Origin: Bacillus ectoiniformans
GTDB lineage: Bacteria; Bacillota; Bacilli; Bacillales; Domibacillaceae
Reading direction: 5' to 3'
DNA: 64,000 nt
Assembly (NCBI RefSeq): GCF_016908875.1
Contig: NZ_JAFBES010000004.1
Location: 248,001-312,000, forward strand
The position numbers and the translations under genes are program-made. This document shows, one piece after another, positions 45,998 to 55,509 of this stretch (positions are counted from its first letter, which is position 1; every line of letters starts with the position of its first letter). The notes under the pieces were generated by a model. That model worked only from the letters and a program-made list of their open reading frames with translations, was not told where the DNA came from and did not search any database.

Positions 45998-46135
45998 ATA
46001 CATCGCTCCTTTTTCATCTGTGAAATTCAACCATTCTTTTTTCAGCTAGCATGTCCTCTTAAAAATGGACATATTCTAATTGTATCCATATAATCAGTTA
46101 TTGGTCTATTATTTTTATTTTTAAGGAGTGAGAGA

Positions 46136-46966
46136 ATGGATTGGTGGGCAGTGATCGTCGCCATCATCCTGGGACTGGTGGAAGGAGCAACTGAGTTTGC
46201 ACCCGTTTCTTCAACCGGCCACATGATATTAGTCGATGATATGATATTAAAGTCGAAGAAGCTATTTTCTGAACCAGTGGCCAATACCTTTAAAGTGGTC
46301 ATTCAACTGGGATCTATACTTGCCGTCGTCATCGTATTTAAACAGCGTATCTTTAGCTTGCTTGGCTTCGGAAAGCGGACAGCCCCTTATGAAGAAGGTA
46401 ACGGTTCCTTAAAGCTTCGGCATATTGTTGTCGGACTGCTGCCGGCTGTCGTTCTCGGGTTCTTATTTGAAGATTATATTGATGAACACCTCTTTTCAGT
46501 GCCGACCGTGTTAATCGGCCTTGTCGTTGGCGCATTTTTGATGATCGCCGCAGACCGTTTTGCCCCTGTATTGCCTAAAACAGAAACCGTTGATCATATT
46601 TCGTACCGGCAGGCCTTCTTGATTGGGTTGTTTCAATGCTTGGCTCTATGGCCGGGATTTTCCCGCTCCGGTTCATCCATTTCAGGCGGTGTTCTGTTAG
46701 GTATGAGCCACCGGGCCGCTGCTGACTTTACATTTATTATGGCTGTGCCAATTATGGCTGGAGCCAGCGCCTTATCACTTATCAAAAACTGGTCGTATTT
46801 CACGATGGATGCCCTGCCTTTTTTTGTGGCTGGCTTTATCAGCGCGTTTGTATTTGCCTTGCTTTCGATTCGCTTCTTTTTGGCGTTAATCAATAAAGTA
46901 AAGCTAGTACCGTTTGCCATCTATCGGATCGTGCTTGCAGGCATTATTTATATATTCTTTTTATAA
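46136..46966 (+). CDS. uppP: Undecaprenyl-diphosphatase (BacA type)
   Basis: Recycles the cell-wall lipid carrier by dephosphorylating undecaprenyl diphosphate; confers bacitracin tolerance. The 276-aa membrane protein has the catalytic motifs EGATEFAPVSSTGH (16-29) and PGFSRSG (173-179). TTTAAGGAG lies upstream of the ATG. It is one of the few plus-strand genes and is convergent with the CNNM gene. Confidence 0.96.
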   Translation: MDWWAVIVAIILGLVEGATEFAPVSSTGHMILVDDMILKSKKLFSEPVANTFKVVIQLGSILAVVIVFKQRIFSLLGFGKRTAPYEEGNGSLKLRHIVVGLLPAVVLGFLFEDYIDEHLFSVPTVLIGLVVGAFLMIAADRFAPVLPKTETVDHISYRQAFLIGLFQCLALWPGFSRSGSSISGGVLLGMSHRAAADFTFIMAVPIMAGASALSLIKNWSYFTMDALPFFVAGFISAFVFALLSIRFFLALINKVKLVPFAIYRIVLAGIIYIFFL

Positions 46967-46970
46967 GGCA

Positions 46971-47001
46971 AAAGCCTGACCGCTATATGCGATCAGGCTT
47001 C
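46971..47001. terminator. shared terminator hairpin of uppP and the CNNM gene
   Basis: Stem AAGCCTGA-C-CGC/GCG-A-TCAGGCTT (46972-46983/46989-47000) between convergent genes; it includes the end of the CNNM gene. T-runs are short on both sides. Confidence 0.75.
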
Positions 47002-48327
47002 TTCTGCTAGTGGAGTAATATCCGTAACTTGCGCTAGTTCTTGCTTCGTTACTTCAATAAATTTAATATGGTACCCATCCATTTCAATGATTTTGAACAG
47101 GTAACCGTCCCGTTCAATGGAATCGCCTTCTTGAACCTCAAATTTCTCTGTTAAGATCCAGCCGCCGACTGTATCCACATCTTCATCATCAATATCAAGA
47201 CCAAATAAATCATTAACTTCGCCGATCAGCACTTTCCCGTCCAGTATGGTTTGGCTGTCATTCACCTTCTTGACCATTGGCTTTTCATCCTGGTCAAATT
47301 CGTCGCGAATTTCTCCGACAATTTCCTCTAGAATGTCTTCAACGGTGACTAGACCAGCCGTGCCGCCATATTCATCAATTAAGATTGCCATATGAATCCG
47401 GTCCTTCTGCATTTTCAGAAGCAAATCATGAATCGCAATGGATTCAATAACTTGGATAACAGGGCGGATATAATGCTCAATCCCCATATCTTTGTTGTGG
47501 CCGCGAATATAATCTGTTAACACTTCTTTCATATTCACAATTCCAACGATACGGTCTTTGTCGCCATCTGCTACTGGGTAGCGAGTGTAATTTTCCTCCA
47601 TTACAATTGGGATACACTCTTCTACGGTCTGCGTCCGGTCAAACACCACAATTTCTGTACGAGGAACCATGATTTCTTTGGCAATCCGGTCGTCAAATTC
47701 AAAGATATTGTTTACATATTTATATTCAGATTGGTTAATCTCTCCGCTCTTATAGCTTTCAGACAGAATCATCCGCAGCTCTTCTTCAGAGTGCGCCATT
47801 TCATGCTCCGAAACCGGCTTTAATCCGAACAAACCAGTAATTAAGCGGGCAGAACCATTAAGAATCATAATAAAAGGGTACATCAGTCGGTAAAAGATAA
47901 TCATAGGTTTTGCAAACAGCAAGCTAACTTCCTCAGCTTTTTGAATGGCCAGTGTTTTTGGCGCCAATTCGCCAATGACGACGTGTAAAAAGGTAATCGT
48001 CGCAAATGCGATCGCAAACGATAGGATGCTGACAACTGATTCCGTTAAATTGAATTGCTCAAATATCGGATGAAGCAAATGCTCCACTGTCGGTTCCCCG
48101 AGCCAACCTAGACCTAAGGCCGTGATCGTGATGCCGAGCTGACAAGCCGATAAATATTCATCCAAATTGGAAACAACCTTTTTTGCAGCCAGCGCATTTT
48201 TGTGACCTTCCGCCGCCAGCTGGTCAATTCTCGTGCTTCTTACCTTTACAATTGCAAACTCTGTGGCTACGAAAAAGCCGGTTAACGCAATTAAAAAGGC
48301 CACCATGATTAAATTAAATATGTCCAA
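46993..48327 (-). CDS. CNNM/CBS-domain membrane protein (CorC/HlyC type, Mg2+ efflux-like)
   Basis: A 444-aa protein with an N-terminal CNNM (DUF21) membrane domain (about 1-180, [18 protein letters not shown]), a tandem CBS pair (about 215-335, [18 protein letters not shown] and [14 protein letters not shown]) and a C-terminal CorC_HlyC domain (about 355-435). Relatives such as MpfA/YhdP export Mg2+. The start is TTG at 48327, 6 nt after AAGGA, giving [19 protein letters not shown] as in homologues; ATG at 48306 is less likely. The AAGGA is inside a hairpin (see findings). Confidence 0.9.
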   Translation of the reverse strand: MDIFNLIMVAFLIALTGFFVATEFAIVKVRSTRIDQLAAEGHKNALAAKKVVSNLDEYLSACQLGITITALGLGWLGEPTVEHLLHPIFEQFNLTESVVSILSFAIAFATITFLHVVIGELAPKTLAIQKAEEVSLLFAKPMIIFYRLMYPFIMILNGSARLITGLFGLKPVSEHEMAHSEEELRMILSESYKSGEINQSEYKYVNNIFEFDDRIAKEIMVPRTEIVVFDRTQTVEECIPIVMEENYTRYPVADGDKDRIVGIVNMKEVLTDYIRGHNKDMGIEHYIRPVIQVIESIAIHDLLLKMQKDRIHMAILIDEYGGTAGLVTVEDILEEIVGEIRDEFDQDEKPMVKKVNDSQTILDGKVLIGEVNDLFGLDIDDEDVDTVGGWILTEKFEVQEGDSIERDGYLFKIIEMDGYHIKFIEVTKQELAQVTDITPLAEEA

Positions 48328-48358
48328 ATAAGATCCTTGCGATCAAATCGATCAGCAA
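48314..48358 (-). CDS. possible 14-codon leader ORF overlapping the CNNM start
   Basis: The strong site AGGAGGTG lies 7 nt before a TTG at 48358 that opens 14 codons (reads [13 protein letters not shown] after the start). The TAA at 48316-48314 lies inside the CNNM gene in another frame. Translating it would melt the hairpin (about 48333-48361) that pairs TCCTTGC with GCAAGGA and hides the CNNM RBS. The peptide itself has no recognised family. Confidence 0.35.
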   Translation of the reverse strand: MLIDLIARILFGHI

Positions 48359-48395
48359 GGAATTACACCTCCTGTTATTGTAAAAATGAATATCT

Positions 48396-48503
48396 CTATT
48401 CAACCGTCCATTTTTTCGTGCGCTGAGGCTTGATCCGGCCCGTTTGCGAACAAAATGACAGCTTATAAGAGACGCTAGCGACAATATGTGCAAACAACAT
48501 CAT
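48396..48503 (-). CDS. possible 35-codon ORF in the CNNM leader
   Basis: Two ATG codons at 48503 and 48500 follow AAGGTG and open a 35-codon frame with a hydrophobic start (MMLFAHIVASVSYKL) and a basic C-terminal half (KPQRTKKW), ending in TAG at 48396. No family is recognised. The rest of the 550-bp gap up to 48880 contains one candidate promoter on each strand and nothing else that I can name. Confidence 0.35.
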   Translation of the reverse strand: MMLFAHIVASVSYKLSFCSQTGRIKPQRTKKWTVE

Positions 48504-48820
48504 GCTTTTCACCTTCCCAATATCCTCACCTCACTTTTTTGCATGTAATTCTACTTTAAAACACCCGACTTTAACAGTCAATGTTAACTGATAAAAATTG
48601 TTATGATTTAACTGTCCCATAAATGGATTAAATCTAGCAGCCTTTCCATCAATATATGCAAAAGCAGACCGATTTATTAAATAGGAAAAAGGAGAAGCTG
48701 GAGTTGGCTATTCTCACTTTTTTATTCCAAATGAAAGTATATTCATTATTTTAATTAAATGAGCGATAAGGTAATTTATGTTAACATGTATCTAAAGAAT
48801 AATTCCTCTTATTAATTCAG

Positions 48821-48849
48821 TTGACAAACACTTTTATGAAAGTTAGACG
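48821..48849 (+). promoter_or_regulatory. candidate promoter of the 68-aa membrane protein gene
   Basis: Perfect -35 TTGACA (48821-48826) with a 17-bp spacer to a weak -10 TAGACG. It lies about 35 bp before the ATG at 48880. Confidence 0.5.
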
Positions 48850-48879
48850 CGGTTAATTTTCTAACGAGGAGGTGTGACT

Positions 48880-49086
48880 ATGGATTTTTTAAGCTGGTAT
48901 GATTGGATCACCCCCACTAATCCATTTGCTTCACTATTTTTTGGGGTCCTAGTTACCATCATTCTAGGAATAACTGTATGGGTTGAAACGAAGCAATTTA
49001 GAATCGTCCTACTCACAACAGTAACAGGGGTTGTGACGACTGGTATTGGAGTTTTCACACTAAATATGATTGGTTACTATGTATAA
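48880..49086 (+). CDS. small two-TM membrane protein, unknown function
   Basis: A 68-aa protein; the ATG at 48880 lies 5 nt after a perfect AGGAGGTG. The sequence starts MDFLSWYDWITPTNPFASLF and has two hydrophobic helices (about 18-36 and 44-64), with VETKQFR between them. No family is recognised. The strong ribosome binding site, a promoter-like -35 and a following hairpin support a real gene. Confidence 0.75.
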   Translation: MDFLSWYDWITPTNPFASLFFGVLVTIILGITVWVETKQFRIVLLTTVTGVVTTGIGVFTLNMIGYYV

Positions 49087-49113
49087 CGCACTCCAAAATC
49101 TTCTTCTCAAGAC

Positions 49114-49146
49114 AACAAGCTCAGAGCTATAAACGCTGAGCTTGTT
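49114..49146. terminator. hairpin between the small membrane gene and catalase
   Basis: Perfect 11-bp arms AACAAGCTCAG/CTGAGCTTGTT with an 11-nt loop. T-runs are short (TTTCTG), but its place between convergent genes suggests a bidirectional terminator. Confidence 0.65.
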
Positions 49147-49244
49147 TCTGTGTTATTGTATGTGTAATTGCACTGTGAATTCAAAATTTAGTTTGTGGGT
49201 TTACCTGTTTTCCCACAATAAATGAACGACTAATGCTTACTTTT

Positions 49245-51275
49245 TTAACGTTTCCAATGACGGTGCGCAGTAATGGCTTCAACAAACTGTGAAGCAAAGT
49301 CTTTTGCTTCTTTTTCCACTACAACACCTGGACTGTTCTTGATATTGCCGACCCATTTCGTTCCCTCATGAGTAGCCCCAATTGTTTTAAAGTGCGAATA
49401 CGCTTCGTTGATAAAATAAGACGCTGCTTTATCAAACGAAGGATCTTCTGACTGGCCACCCACTGCATATATGGCATCGAATAAGACAGAATCCGCTGTC
49501 AGGAATGTATGCTGAGGTTCTAGCTTCGTTCCATCCGCTCCCGTCAGCACACCAAGCTGATTGCTAATTAATTCAGGCTGGGTGCCAGCTGCCTTCAACT
49601 CATTGATAATAACAGCTGCTTCGGCATCAAAGCCCTCGCCGATAATTACGCCAATTTTGCGTGTAGCAGGCATTTTCTTCGTGTTCTCCTGGCTAAGTGC
49701 AGGTGATGATTTCGTTACACCTGAATCTTTTGCTGTCGGTGCATTTGCTCCAATCGCTTTTGCAACGGTAGCCGCTAATTCTGCATTCACATTCGCAAAC
49801 ATATCGACTACTTGCTGCTGAACGGATTTATTCTTTACTTTTCCAAGTTCAAAGCTGAATGCTCCAATGATATGCTCTTTCTCTGGCGCGCTCATGCTGT
49901 TCCAGAACATTGTTGCTTGTGAGAAATGGTCTTTGAAGCTGTCGCTGCGGCTGCGCACCTTGCGCCCTTCTATTTTCTCTTGATAATGCGTATATCCGCC
50001 TTCCGCTTCGGAAGCAGGAGATGGTGTATTGGCCGCAATCGAATTATTATGATAGCTGACAGGCCCCTTATTGATCGTTTGGCGGCCATAGCCATCCCGC
50101 TGGTTATTATGGAAAGGACATACCGGACGATTAATCGGCAGCTCGTGAAAATTTGGTCCTCCAAGACGAATCAGCTGCGTATCTGTATAAGAGAAAAGAC
50201 GGCCTTGCAGCAATGGATCGTTCGTGAAATCGATGCCCGGCACGACATGTCCTGGATGGAAAGCGACTTGTTCAGTTTCCGCAAATACATTGTCTACGTT
50301 GCGGTTCAGCGTCATTTTTCCAACGATCTTCACCGGTACCTCTTCTTCAGGCCAAAGTTTAGTTGGATCAAGCACATCGAAATCGAACTTAAACTCATCT
50401 TCTTGGCTGATCAGCTGAACACCCAGCTCGTACTCAGGGAAATCACCATTTTCAATCGCTTCATATAAATCACGGCGGTGGAAATCCGGATCCTTACCTG
50501 AAATTTTTTGGGCTTCATCCCATACGAGTGAGTGGGTGCCTAGAACAGGCTTCCAGTGGAACTTCACAAAATGAGCTTTCCCTTCATCATTCACGAAGCG
50601 GAATGTATGAACACCGAATCCTTCCATCATACGGAAGCTGCGCGGAATCGCGCGGTCAGACATCGCCCACATGACCATATGTGCCGATTCCTGATTGTTG
50701 GCGACGAAATCCCAAAACGTATCGTGTGCCGAAGCAGCTTGCGGCATTTCATTATGCGGTTCAGGCTTCAACGCATGAACTAAGTCCGGAAACTTAATCG
50801 CATCTTGGATAAAGAAAACAGGAATATTGTTTCCGACTAAATCATAATTTCCTTCTTCCGTATAGAATTTCGTCGCAAATCCGCGAGCATCACGAACGGT
50901 CTCAGCTGATCCGCGTGAACCTGCAACTGTAGAGAAACGGACAAAGACCGGCGTTTTTGCACCAGGTTCTTGCAAAAACTTGGCTTTCGTATATGGTTTC
51001 ATTGATTCATATACTTCAAATTCACCATGAGCTGCATAACCGCGGGCATGAACAATTCGTTCCGGAATTCGTTCATGGTCAAAGTGCGTCATTTTTTCGC
51101 GGAAATGAAAGTCCTCCATCAATGTAGGACCGCGTTCGCCAGCTTTTAATGAAAACTCATCTTCCGACACCTTCAACCCTTGGTTCGTCGTCAGCTTCTG
51201 ATCTCGATCATCCACTCGGAATTGCTCCAACTGCTCATTTTTGCTGTTTTCATTCACATTACGCTTCTCACTCAT
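49245..51275 (-). CDS. katE: Large-subunit (clade II) catalase with DJ-1/PfpI-like C-terminal domain
   Basis: Heme catalase that removes H2O2. About 676 aa; the long form has an N-terminal extension, the catalase core ([34 protein letters not shown], heme-ligand region [18 protein letters not shown]) and a C-terminal flavodoxin/DJ-1-like domain (about 530-676, [17 protein letters not shown]). ATG at 51275 has GAGAGGAA upstream. The upstream sigma-B-like promoter matches the general-stress catalase KatE of B. subtilis. Confidence 0.93.
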   Translation of the reverse strand: MSEKRNVNENSKNEQLEQFRVDDRDQKLTTNQGLKVSEDEFSLKAGERGPTLMEDFHFREKMTHFDHERIPERIVHARGYAAHGEFEVYESMKPYTKAKFLQEPGAKTPVFVRFSTVAGSRGSAETVRDARGFATKFYTEEGNYDLVGNNIPVFFIQDAIKFPDLVHALKPEPHNEMPQAASAHDTFWDFVANNQESAHMVMWAMSDRAIPRSFRMMEGFGVHTFRFVNDEGKAHFVKFHWKPVLGTHSLVWDEAQKISGKDPDFHRRDLYEAIENGDFPEYELGVQLISQEDEFKFDFDVLDPTKLWPEEEVPVKIVGKMTLNRNVDNVFAETEQVAFHPGHVVPGIDFTNDPLLQGRLFSYTDTQLIRLGGPNFHELPINRPVCPFHNNQRDGYGRQTINKGPVSYHNNSIAANTPSPASEAEGGYTHYQEKIEGRKVRSRSDSFKDHFSQATMFWNSMSAPEKEHIIGAFSFELGKVKNKSVQQQVVDMFANVNAELAATVAKAIGANAPTAKDSGVTKSSPALSQENTKKMPATRKIGVIIGEGFDAEAAVIINELKAAGTQPELISNQLGVLTGADGTKLEPQHTFLTADSVLFDAIYAVGGQSEDPSFDKAASYFINEAYSHFKTIGATHEGTKWVGNIKNSPGVVVEKEAKDFASQFVEAITAHRHWKR

Positions 51276-51327
51276 CCTGCCGTTCCTCTCCTTTTCGGTC
51301 AAATATGTAAAATCACATATTCTAGGT

Positions 51328-51353
51328 GTACCCTGACAAGATAGTGAACAAAC
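51328..51353 (-). promoter_or_regulatory. sigma-B-like promoter of the catalase gene
   Basis: On the minus strand GTTTGT (51353-51348), N14, GGGTAC (51333-51328), close to GTTTAA-N12-15-GGGTAT and about 50 bp upstream of the ATG. Confidence 0.7.
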
Positions 51354-51361
51354 AGAAATTG

Positions 51362-51424
51362 AAAAAAGAAAAAGGGGGCAGACCCATTAGCGCGTTAAAG
51401 CGCTGGGGGTCTGACCCCTTTTTT
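51362..51424 (-). terminator. long terminator after minJ
   Basis: A long stem-loop pairs AAGGGGTCAGACCC with GGGTCTGCCCCCTT and inner AGCGC/GCGCT, followed by TTTTTC on the minus strand. It is poly-T flanked on both strands. Confidence 0.85.
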
Positions 51425-51430
51425 ACTTTT

Positions 51431-52600
51431 TTATTCAAAATGTTTCTTATCTTCAACAAGAATGAGGCCAAGTTCATGGTGATCGCCTTCGTACAGGGAG
51501 CCCTGGACGAATCGCAGCTGTCCGTTGACATCAACGACTTCGAGTTTGCAGTAGGCGGCATTTTTTTGCAGCGCCTCGTAAAACTGAGGTTCATTATTGA
51601 CTTCGATTCCGTTCACTTTATAGATTAACTCGCCAATTTTCAGATTCATTTTCAAAGCAGGCGTATAAGGAATCACACCAAGAATCATGACGCCTTTCGG
51701 CTGAGGGGTAAAGAAATAATGCTTCTTCTTTTCATAGGAATGGTGCCGCCAGGAAATCCATATCCGGCTGATAAACGCAAACGCAACACTTACGACTGCA
51801 AGAACTGGAACCCAATAAGAACTTACGGCCAAGATCAGGGCCATGACCCCGATCGCCACGACATTTTTCCCTGTCGCTTTCACTGCCAGTTCGGGCAGCG
51901 TGCTTTTCACCAGCTGGGCAAACCCCACTAAAAAGGGAAAGCAGATAAACGCATACTGTTCCGCACCGATAGAAAATACTGGCCACCAAGACCATGAAGA
52001 AGTCAACTCACCAGCAGGCAGTACTAAAAATACTGGTACAAGCCATAAACGCTGAGCTAATTGAACGCCTCGGGTCATGCCGCGAGGACTCTTTTCCAAA
52101 CGGGGGGAAGTTCCTTGCCAGCCTCTTTTTAACACGAGAATTCCTTCTGCCATCAGGAGCAATGCGAGAATGATCGCTAATCCGCTGATGATTCCCTCAA
52201 AGGAAAGGCCGCTGTACGGAATAAATGCCCACCCCATTTTTTCAGATAGATAGAATATCAAAAAAGCGGCCCCAAGCGTCCAAGCGGGAGACAGCAAGCG
52301 AAAGCCCCACGCACTAAAGATAATTATGATTGCCGCTATGAAGTTAAGTAGATCAATTGGAAGTGCAAGTCCCATGATCAGTGTAATAACTGATAAAATT
52401 AAACCGAGCAGCAAGCTCGAAAGCAATATGTAACGAATTTCTTGGTATGTATCGTAAATACGGACATCAAAGTCCTTCCTCTCTCTCGTCACACGCAGGT
52501 AACCGACAACGAAAGCGAGCAAAAATGAAAAATAAAATATTGGATGGATAAATAATCTCCAAAGACCCATTAAAAGCTCGGCCATCCACTCTCCTACCAT
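51431..52600 (-). CDS. minJ: MinJ-like division topology protein (membrane + PDZ)
   Basis: Bridges DivIVA and MinD to place the division site at midcell and poles. The 389-aa protein has about 7-8 transmembrane helices, then a cytosolic PDZ domain (about 300-375, GVMILGVIPYTPALKMNLKIG and IYKVNGIEV). Position beside ctpB is conserved. ATG at 52600 gives the N-terminus expected from homologues; ATG at 52585 has a better RBS (AGGAG) and is an alternative start. Confidence 0.88.
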   Translation of the reverse strand: MVGEWMAELLMGLWRLFIHPIFYFSFLLAFVVGYLRVTRERKDFDVRIYDTYQEIRYILLSSLLLGLILSVITLIMGLALPIDLLNFIAAIIIIFSAWGFRLLSPAWTLGAAFLIFYLSEKMGWAFIPYSGLSFEGIISGLAIILALLLMAEGILVLKRGWQGTSPRLEKSPRGMTRGVQLAQRLWLVPVFLVLPAGELTSSWSWWPVFSIGAEQYAFICFPFLVGFAQLVKSTLPELAVKATGKNVVAIGVMALILAVSSYWVPVLAVVSVAFAFISRIWISWRHHSYEKKKHYFFTPQPKGVMILGVIPYTPALKMNLKIGELIYKVNGIEVNNEPQFYEALQKNAAYCKLEVVDVNGQLRFVQGSLYEGDHHELGLILVEDKKHFE

Positions 52601-52682
52601 GTCCCATCACCAACCTTACTTTCTTGCTTATTACTCTTTATTGTAACAGATTACTAGCGAATTGATAATTGAACAAATCAAA

Positions 52683-52714
52683 AACCTTTGACCCATTTTT
52701 AAGAGTCAAAGGTT
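52683..52714 (-). terminator. terminator after ctpB
   Basis: Perfect 10-bp stem AACCTTTGAC/GTCAAAGGTT with a 12-nt loop, then TTTG on the minus strand, 7 bp past the ctpB stop. Confidence 0.75.
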
Positions 52715-52720
52715 CTTAAT

Positions 52721-54178
52721 CTATCGTTTCAGCTTTTCCTGTAAAAATATCAATGCCGCTTGCAGCTGCAGATCATTCTTTTCTTTCTTCATTTCCGCCA
52801 CCCACAGCTGCTCAAGTTTCTCTGCCGTCTGCTTGTCAATCTTGCCCGTACCCTTCAATCTAGATTTCAATTGCATGGCCCGCACAGCTTGTTCGGTTTC
52901 TTTACTATAGTAGCCATCTGCCTTACCTGGTCCGTATCCAAGACCTTTCAGCATGATTTGCGCACTTTCAATGACTTCATTATTCATTCCGCTTTCAAGC
53001 GGCTTCTCTATCTGCAGCGGATGCGCGTAGAAATAGTCCGGCTGCTTCACTTCAATATTCGGCTCAATCCCTTTCGTATGAATCCAGTTTCCGTTTGGTG
53101 TCAGCCATTTATGAGTCGTTAGTTTAATATTGCTGCCATCTCCAAGCGGCACCGGCTGCTGCACCGTTCCTTTCCCAAAGGTTTTCGTCCCAATGAGTGT
53201 ATAGCCTTCAGCTTCTTTCAAGGCTCCTGCGAGAATTTCTGATGCAGAGGCACTTCCTTCATCTGTTAAAACAGCGACAGGATATGGCTTCACTTTTTTC
53301 GTGTCAGAGAAATACGGCACTTTCCGTCCTGACTTCTCTTCTATTTGCATATACGGTTTATTCTCTGTGACCAGCTCTTTCAGAATATCTTCTACACTGG
53401 ATAAGAAGCCTCCAGGATTTCCGCGCACATCAATTAGCAATCCTTCAATTTCTTTTTCCTCCAGCTTTTTCAGCTTCTGTTTGAAATCTTTCGCTGTTTC
53501 TTCTGAGAAGGAAGTGATCTCAAGGACACCAATGGATTTTCCATTTTCCGATTTGACCTTGGCAAACACCGTTTCAATTGGAATCTTGTCCCGTTTCACT
53601 TCAATGGTAAGCGGCTTGGTCATCCCTTTTCTAATAATCCCAAGCTTGACCGTCGTTCCTTTTTTGCCGCGAATTTTCTTCGTCGCTTCAAATACCGTCA
53701 GTCCATTCACCGAATCGCCGTTAATCGATGTAATTTCGTCTTTCGGCTTAAGCCCAGCTTTTTCAGCCGGAGAATCTTTAAACGGAGCAACGATCATGAG
53801 CTTGCCGTTTTCCAATGTGATTTCCGCACCGATCCCTTCAAAAGAGGATCCCAGCGAGTCTTCAAACTGCTTGACCGTTTCCGCATCCATATACGCAGAG
53901 TAAGGGTCCTTTAATGAACTGACCATGCCATCAATCGCACCTTCCACCAATTGAGTGCGATCCACTTCTTCTACATATTTATCCGCAATAATATTATAGG
54001 CTGTCTGCACTTTATGAAGTTCATCCGGCAGCTTGTTCTTTGACGGCTGCGCCGGCTGAATCTCTCGAGGAGTGCCTGCTTCTTCCTTCTCCTCTAGAAG
54101 CGTCATGCCTGCATATGTGCCGCCAGCCCCTGTGATCAAAGAAGACACAGCAATGGCTGTGATCCATTTTTTCTTCAT
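52721..54178 (-). CDS. ctpB: Carboxy-terminal processing protease, S41 (CtpB type)
   Basis: PDZ-gated serine protease; in B. subtilis CtpB cleaves SpoIVFA in the pro-sigma-K checkpoint during sporulation. The 485-aa protein has an N-terminal signal/anchor helix (about 5-27), a PDZ domain (about 112-195), the S41 core with Ser309 (DEGSASASEI) and Lys336 (TKTFGKGTVQ), and a C-terminal peptidoglycan-binding domain (about 405-455). It is exported and anchored. Confidence 0.94.
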   Translation of the reverse strand: MKKKWITAIAVSSLITGAGGTYAGMTLLEEKEEAGTPREIQPAQPSKNKLPDELHKVQTAYNIIADKYVEEVDRTQLVEGAIDGMVSSLKDPYSAYMDAETVKQFEDSLGSSFEGIGAEITLENGKLMIVAPFKDSPAEKAGLKPKDEITSINGDSVNGLTVFEATKKIRGKKGTTVKLGIIRKGMTKPLTIEVKRDKIPIETVFAKVKSENGKSIGVLEITSFSEETAKDFKQKLKKLEEKEIEGLLIDVRGNPGGFLSSVEDILKELVTENKPYMQIEEKSGRKVPYFSDTKKVKPYPVAVLTDEGSASASEILAGALKEAEGYTLIGTKTFGKGTVQQPVPLGDGSNIKLTTHKWLTPNGNWIHTKGIEPNIEVKQPDYFYAHPLQIEKPLESGMNNEVIESAQIMLKGLGYGPGKADGYYSKETEQAVRAMQLKSRLKGTGKIDKQTAEKLEQLWVAEMKKEKNDLQLQAALIFLQEKLKR

Positions 54179-54260
54179 ATGTCCCGTCCTCCTGCTCCTG
54201 AAAGCTTCCGCATGGCGGCGCTTTTTTAACCACTATATGCCGGAGGGGGACGAGTTATGA

Positions 54261-55403
54261 TTAGCGGCTGACAGCTAATGCCGCTTTAAACTGCGCAACT
54301 ATATCTTTTGCTTCTTCAATTCCAATCGAGATTCGCACGACCCGTTCATTGATGCCGAGTTTCATTTGTTCTTCCTCTGTCAGCGAACGGTGAGATGTCC
54401 CTTTTGGATAAGAAACGGTTGTCTCAATACCGGCAAGAGACGGCACAATTTTAATCCAGCCAAGCGAGGAGAAAAATCGGCTCATATCCGTTCCTTCTAT
54501 TAATTCAACCGTCACCATGGCTCCCTTCCCCGCTTCACTTACATATTCCGGGTAATAGGTTGTTTTCACTTGCGGATGTGCTTGTAAAAATGCCGCCACT
54601 TCAGCTGCATTTCTTGACTGACGTTCCATTCGCAAGGAAAGAGTTTTTAATCCACGGCATGCAAGCCACGATTCAAACGGACTTAAATTCAAACCCATAT
54701 TGACAACACGTTTTCTGGCCTCGGCTATCAGCTCTTGCTTCCCTGTTACGACACCGGCACTGATGTCACTGTGCCCACCGATATATTTGGTTGCGCTATG
54801 TATGACGAGATCCACACCATTTATGTAGGGCTGAAGCAGAAACGGTGTCGCAAATGTATTATCCACGATCGAAATCAGCTGATGCTTTTTAGCCAATTCG
54901 ACCACCGCTGGAATGTTTTCGACTCGTAAAAATGGATTGGTGATCGTTTCTGTATACAGCAGTTTCGTATTCGGCTGAATCGCTGCTTCTACGGCTTCGG
55001 TATCTGCAAATGAGACAAACGTTGTCTGAATGCCTAAGTTCAACAGCTCCTCTTTCACCAAATGATAAGTGCCTCCGTAAAGATCTTCTGTAGCCACAAT
55101 ATGATCTCCACTTTTCACAACAGCTAAAATGCCGGCCAAAATCGCACCAAGACCTGACGATACCGCTACCCCATCCGGTGCCCCTTCAAGAGCGGCCACA
55201 ACCTGAGCCAGCTCATCAGTATTCGGGTTGCCGTTTCTTGTATATAAATAAGGCGTTTCCCCTTCAAAATAACCCTCTAACTGTTCTAGACTATCAAATG
55301 AAAAAACGGACGTTTGATAGATCGGTGTGGCTTTGCTTTTAAATGCCCGATCATCCTTCCGTCCGCTGTGAACGACTTTAGTAGTAAACGATAACTCTTT
55401 CAA
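54261..55403 (-). CDS. PLP-dependent Cys/Met metabolism enzyme (cystathionine gamma-synthase/lyase family)
   Basis: A 380-aa class-I/II fold-type PLP enzyme; the PLP lysine is Lys206 in IHSATKYIGGHSD. Other family motifs: TRNGNPN, SSGLGAI and the C-terminal SLAGIETTVSYP. The sequence does not separate gamma-synthase, gamma-lyase and methionine gamma-lyase activity. It is monocistronic and lies between ctpB and a redox cluster, a position not in B. subtilis. Confidence 0.88.
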   Translation of the reverse strand: MKELSFTTKVVHSGRKDDRAFKSKATPIYQTSVFSFDSLEQLEGYFEGETPYLYTRNGNPNTDELAQVVAALEGAPDGVAVSSGLGAILAGILAVVKSGDHIVATEDLYGGTYHLVKEELLNLGIQTTFVSFADTEAVEAAIQPNTKLLYTETITNPFLRVENIPAVVELAKKHQLISIVDNTFATPFLLQPYINGVDLVIHSATKYIGGHSDISAGVVTGKQELIAEARKRVVNMGLNLSPFESWLACRGLKTLSLRMERQSRNAAEVAAFLQAHPQVKTTYYPEYVSEAGKGAMVTVELIEGTDMSRFFSSLGWIKIVPSLAGIETTVSYPKGTSHRSLTEEEQMKLGINERVVRISIGIEEAKDIVAQFKAALAVSR

Positions 55404-55460
55404 TGATATAACCTCCCTTAAACAATAAATTGATTATATTCTGAATTTTATTGAAACGCA

Positions 55461-55506
55461 AAAAAAGAAGAGTTCACTCGGATTGATTTTCCAATGAACT
55501 CATTCT
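55461..55506 (-). terminator. terminator after the TlpA/ResA-like gene
   Basis: Arms GAGTTCA/TGAACTC (55470-55476/55495-55501) with weaker inner pairs, followed by TTCTTTTTTT on the minus strand. Confidence 0.82.
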
Positions 55507-55509
55507 TTA

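Noticed and set aside
48328-48560. M-box (ykoK) Mg2+ riboswitch upstream of the CNNM gene
   Set aside because: A GGTGAGG stretch recalls it, but the other conserved M-box segments are missing.
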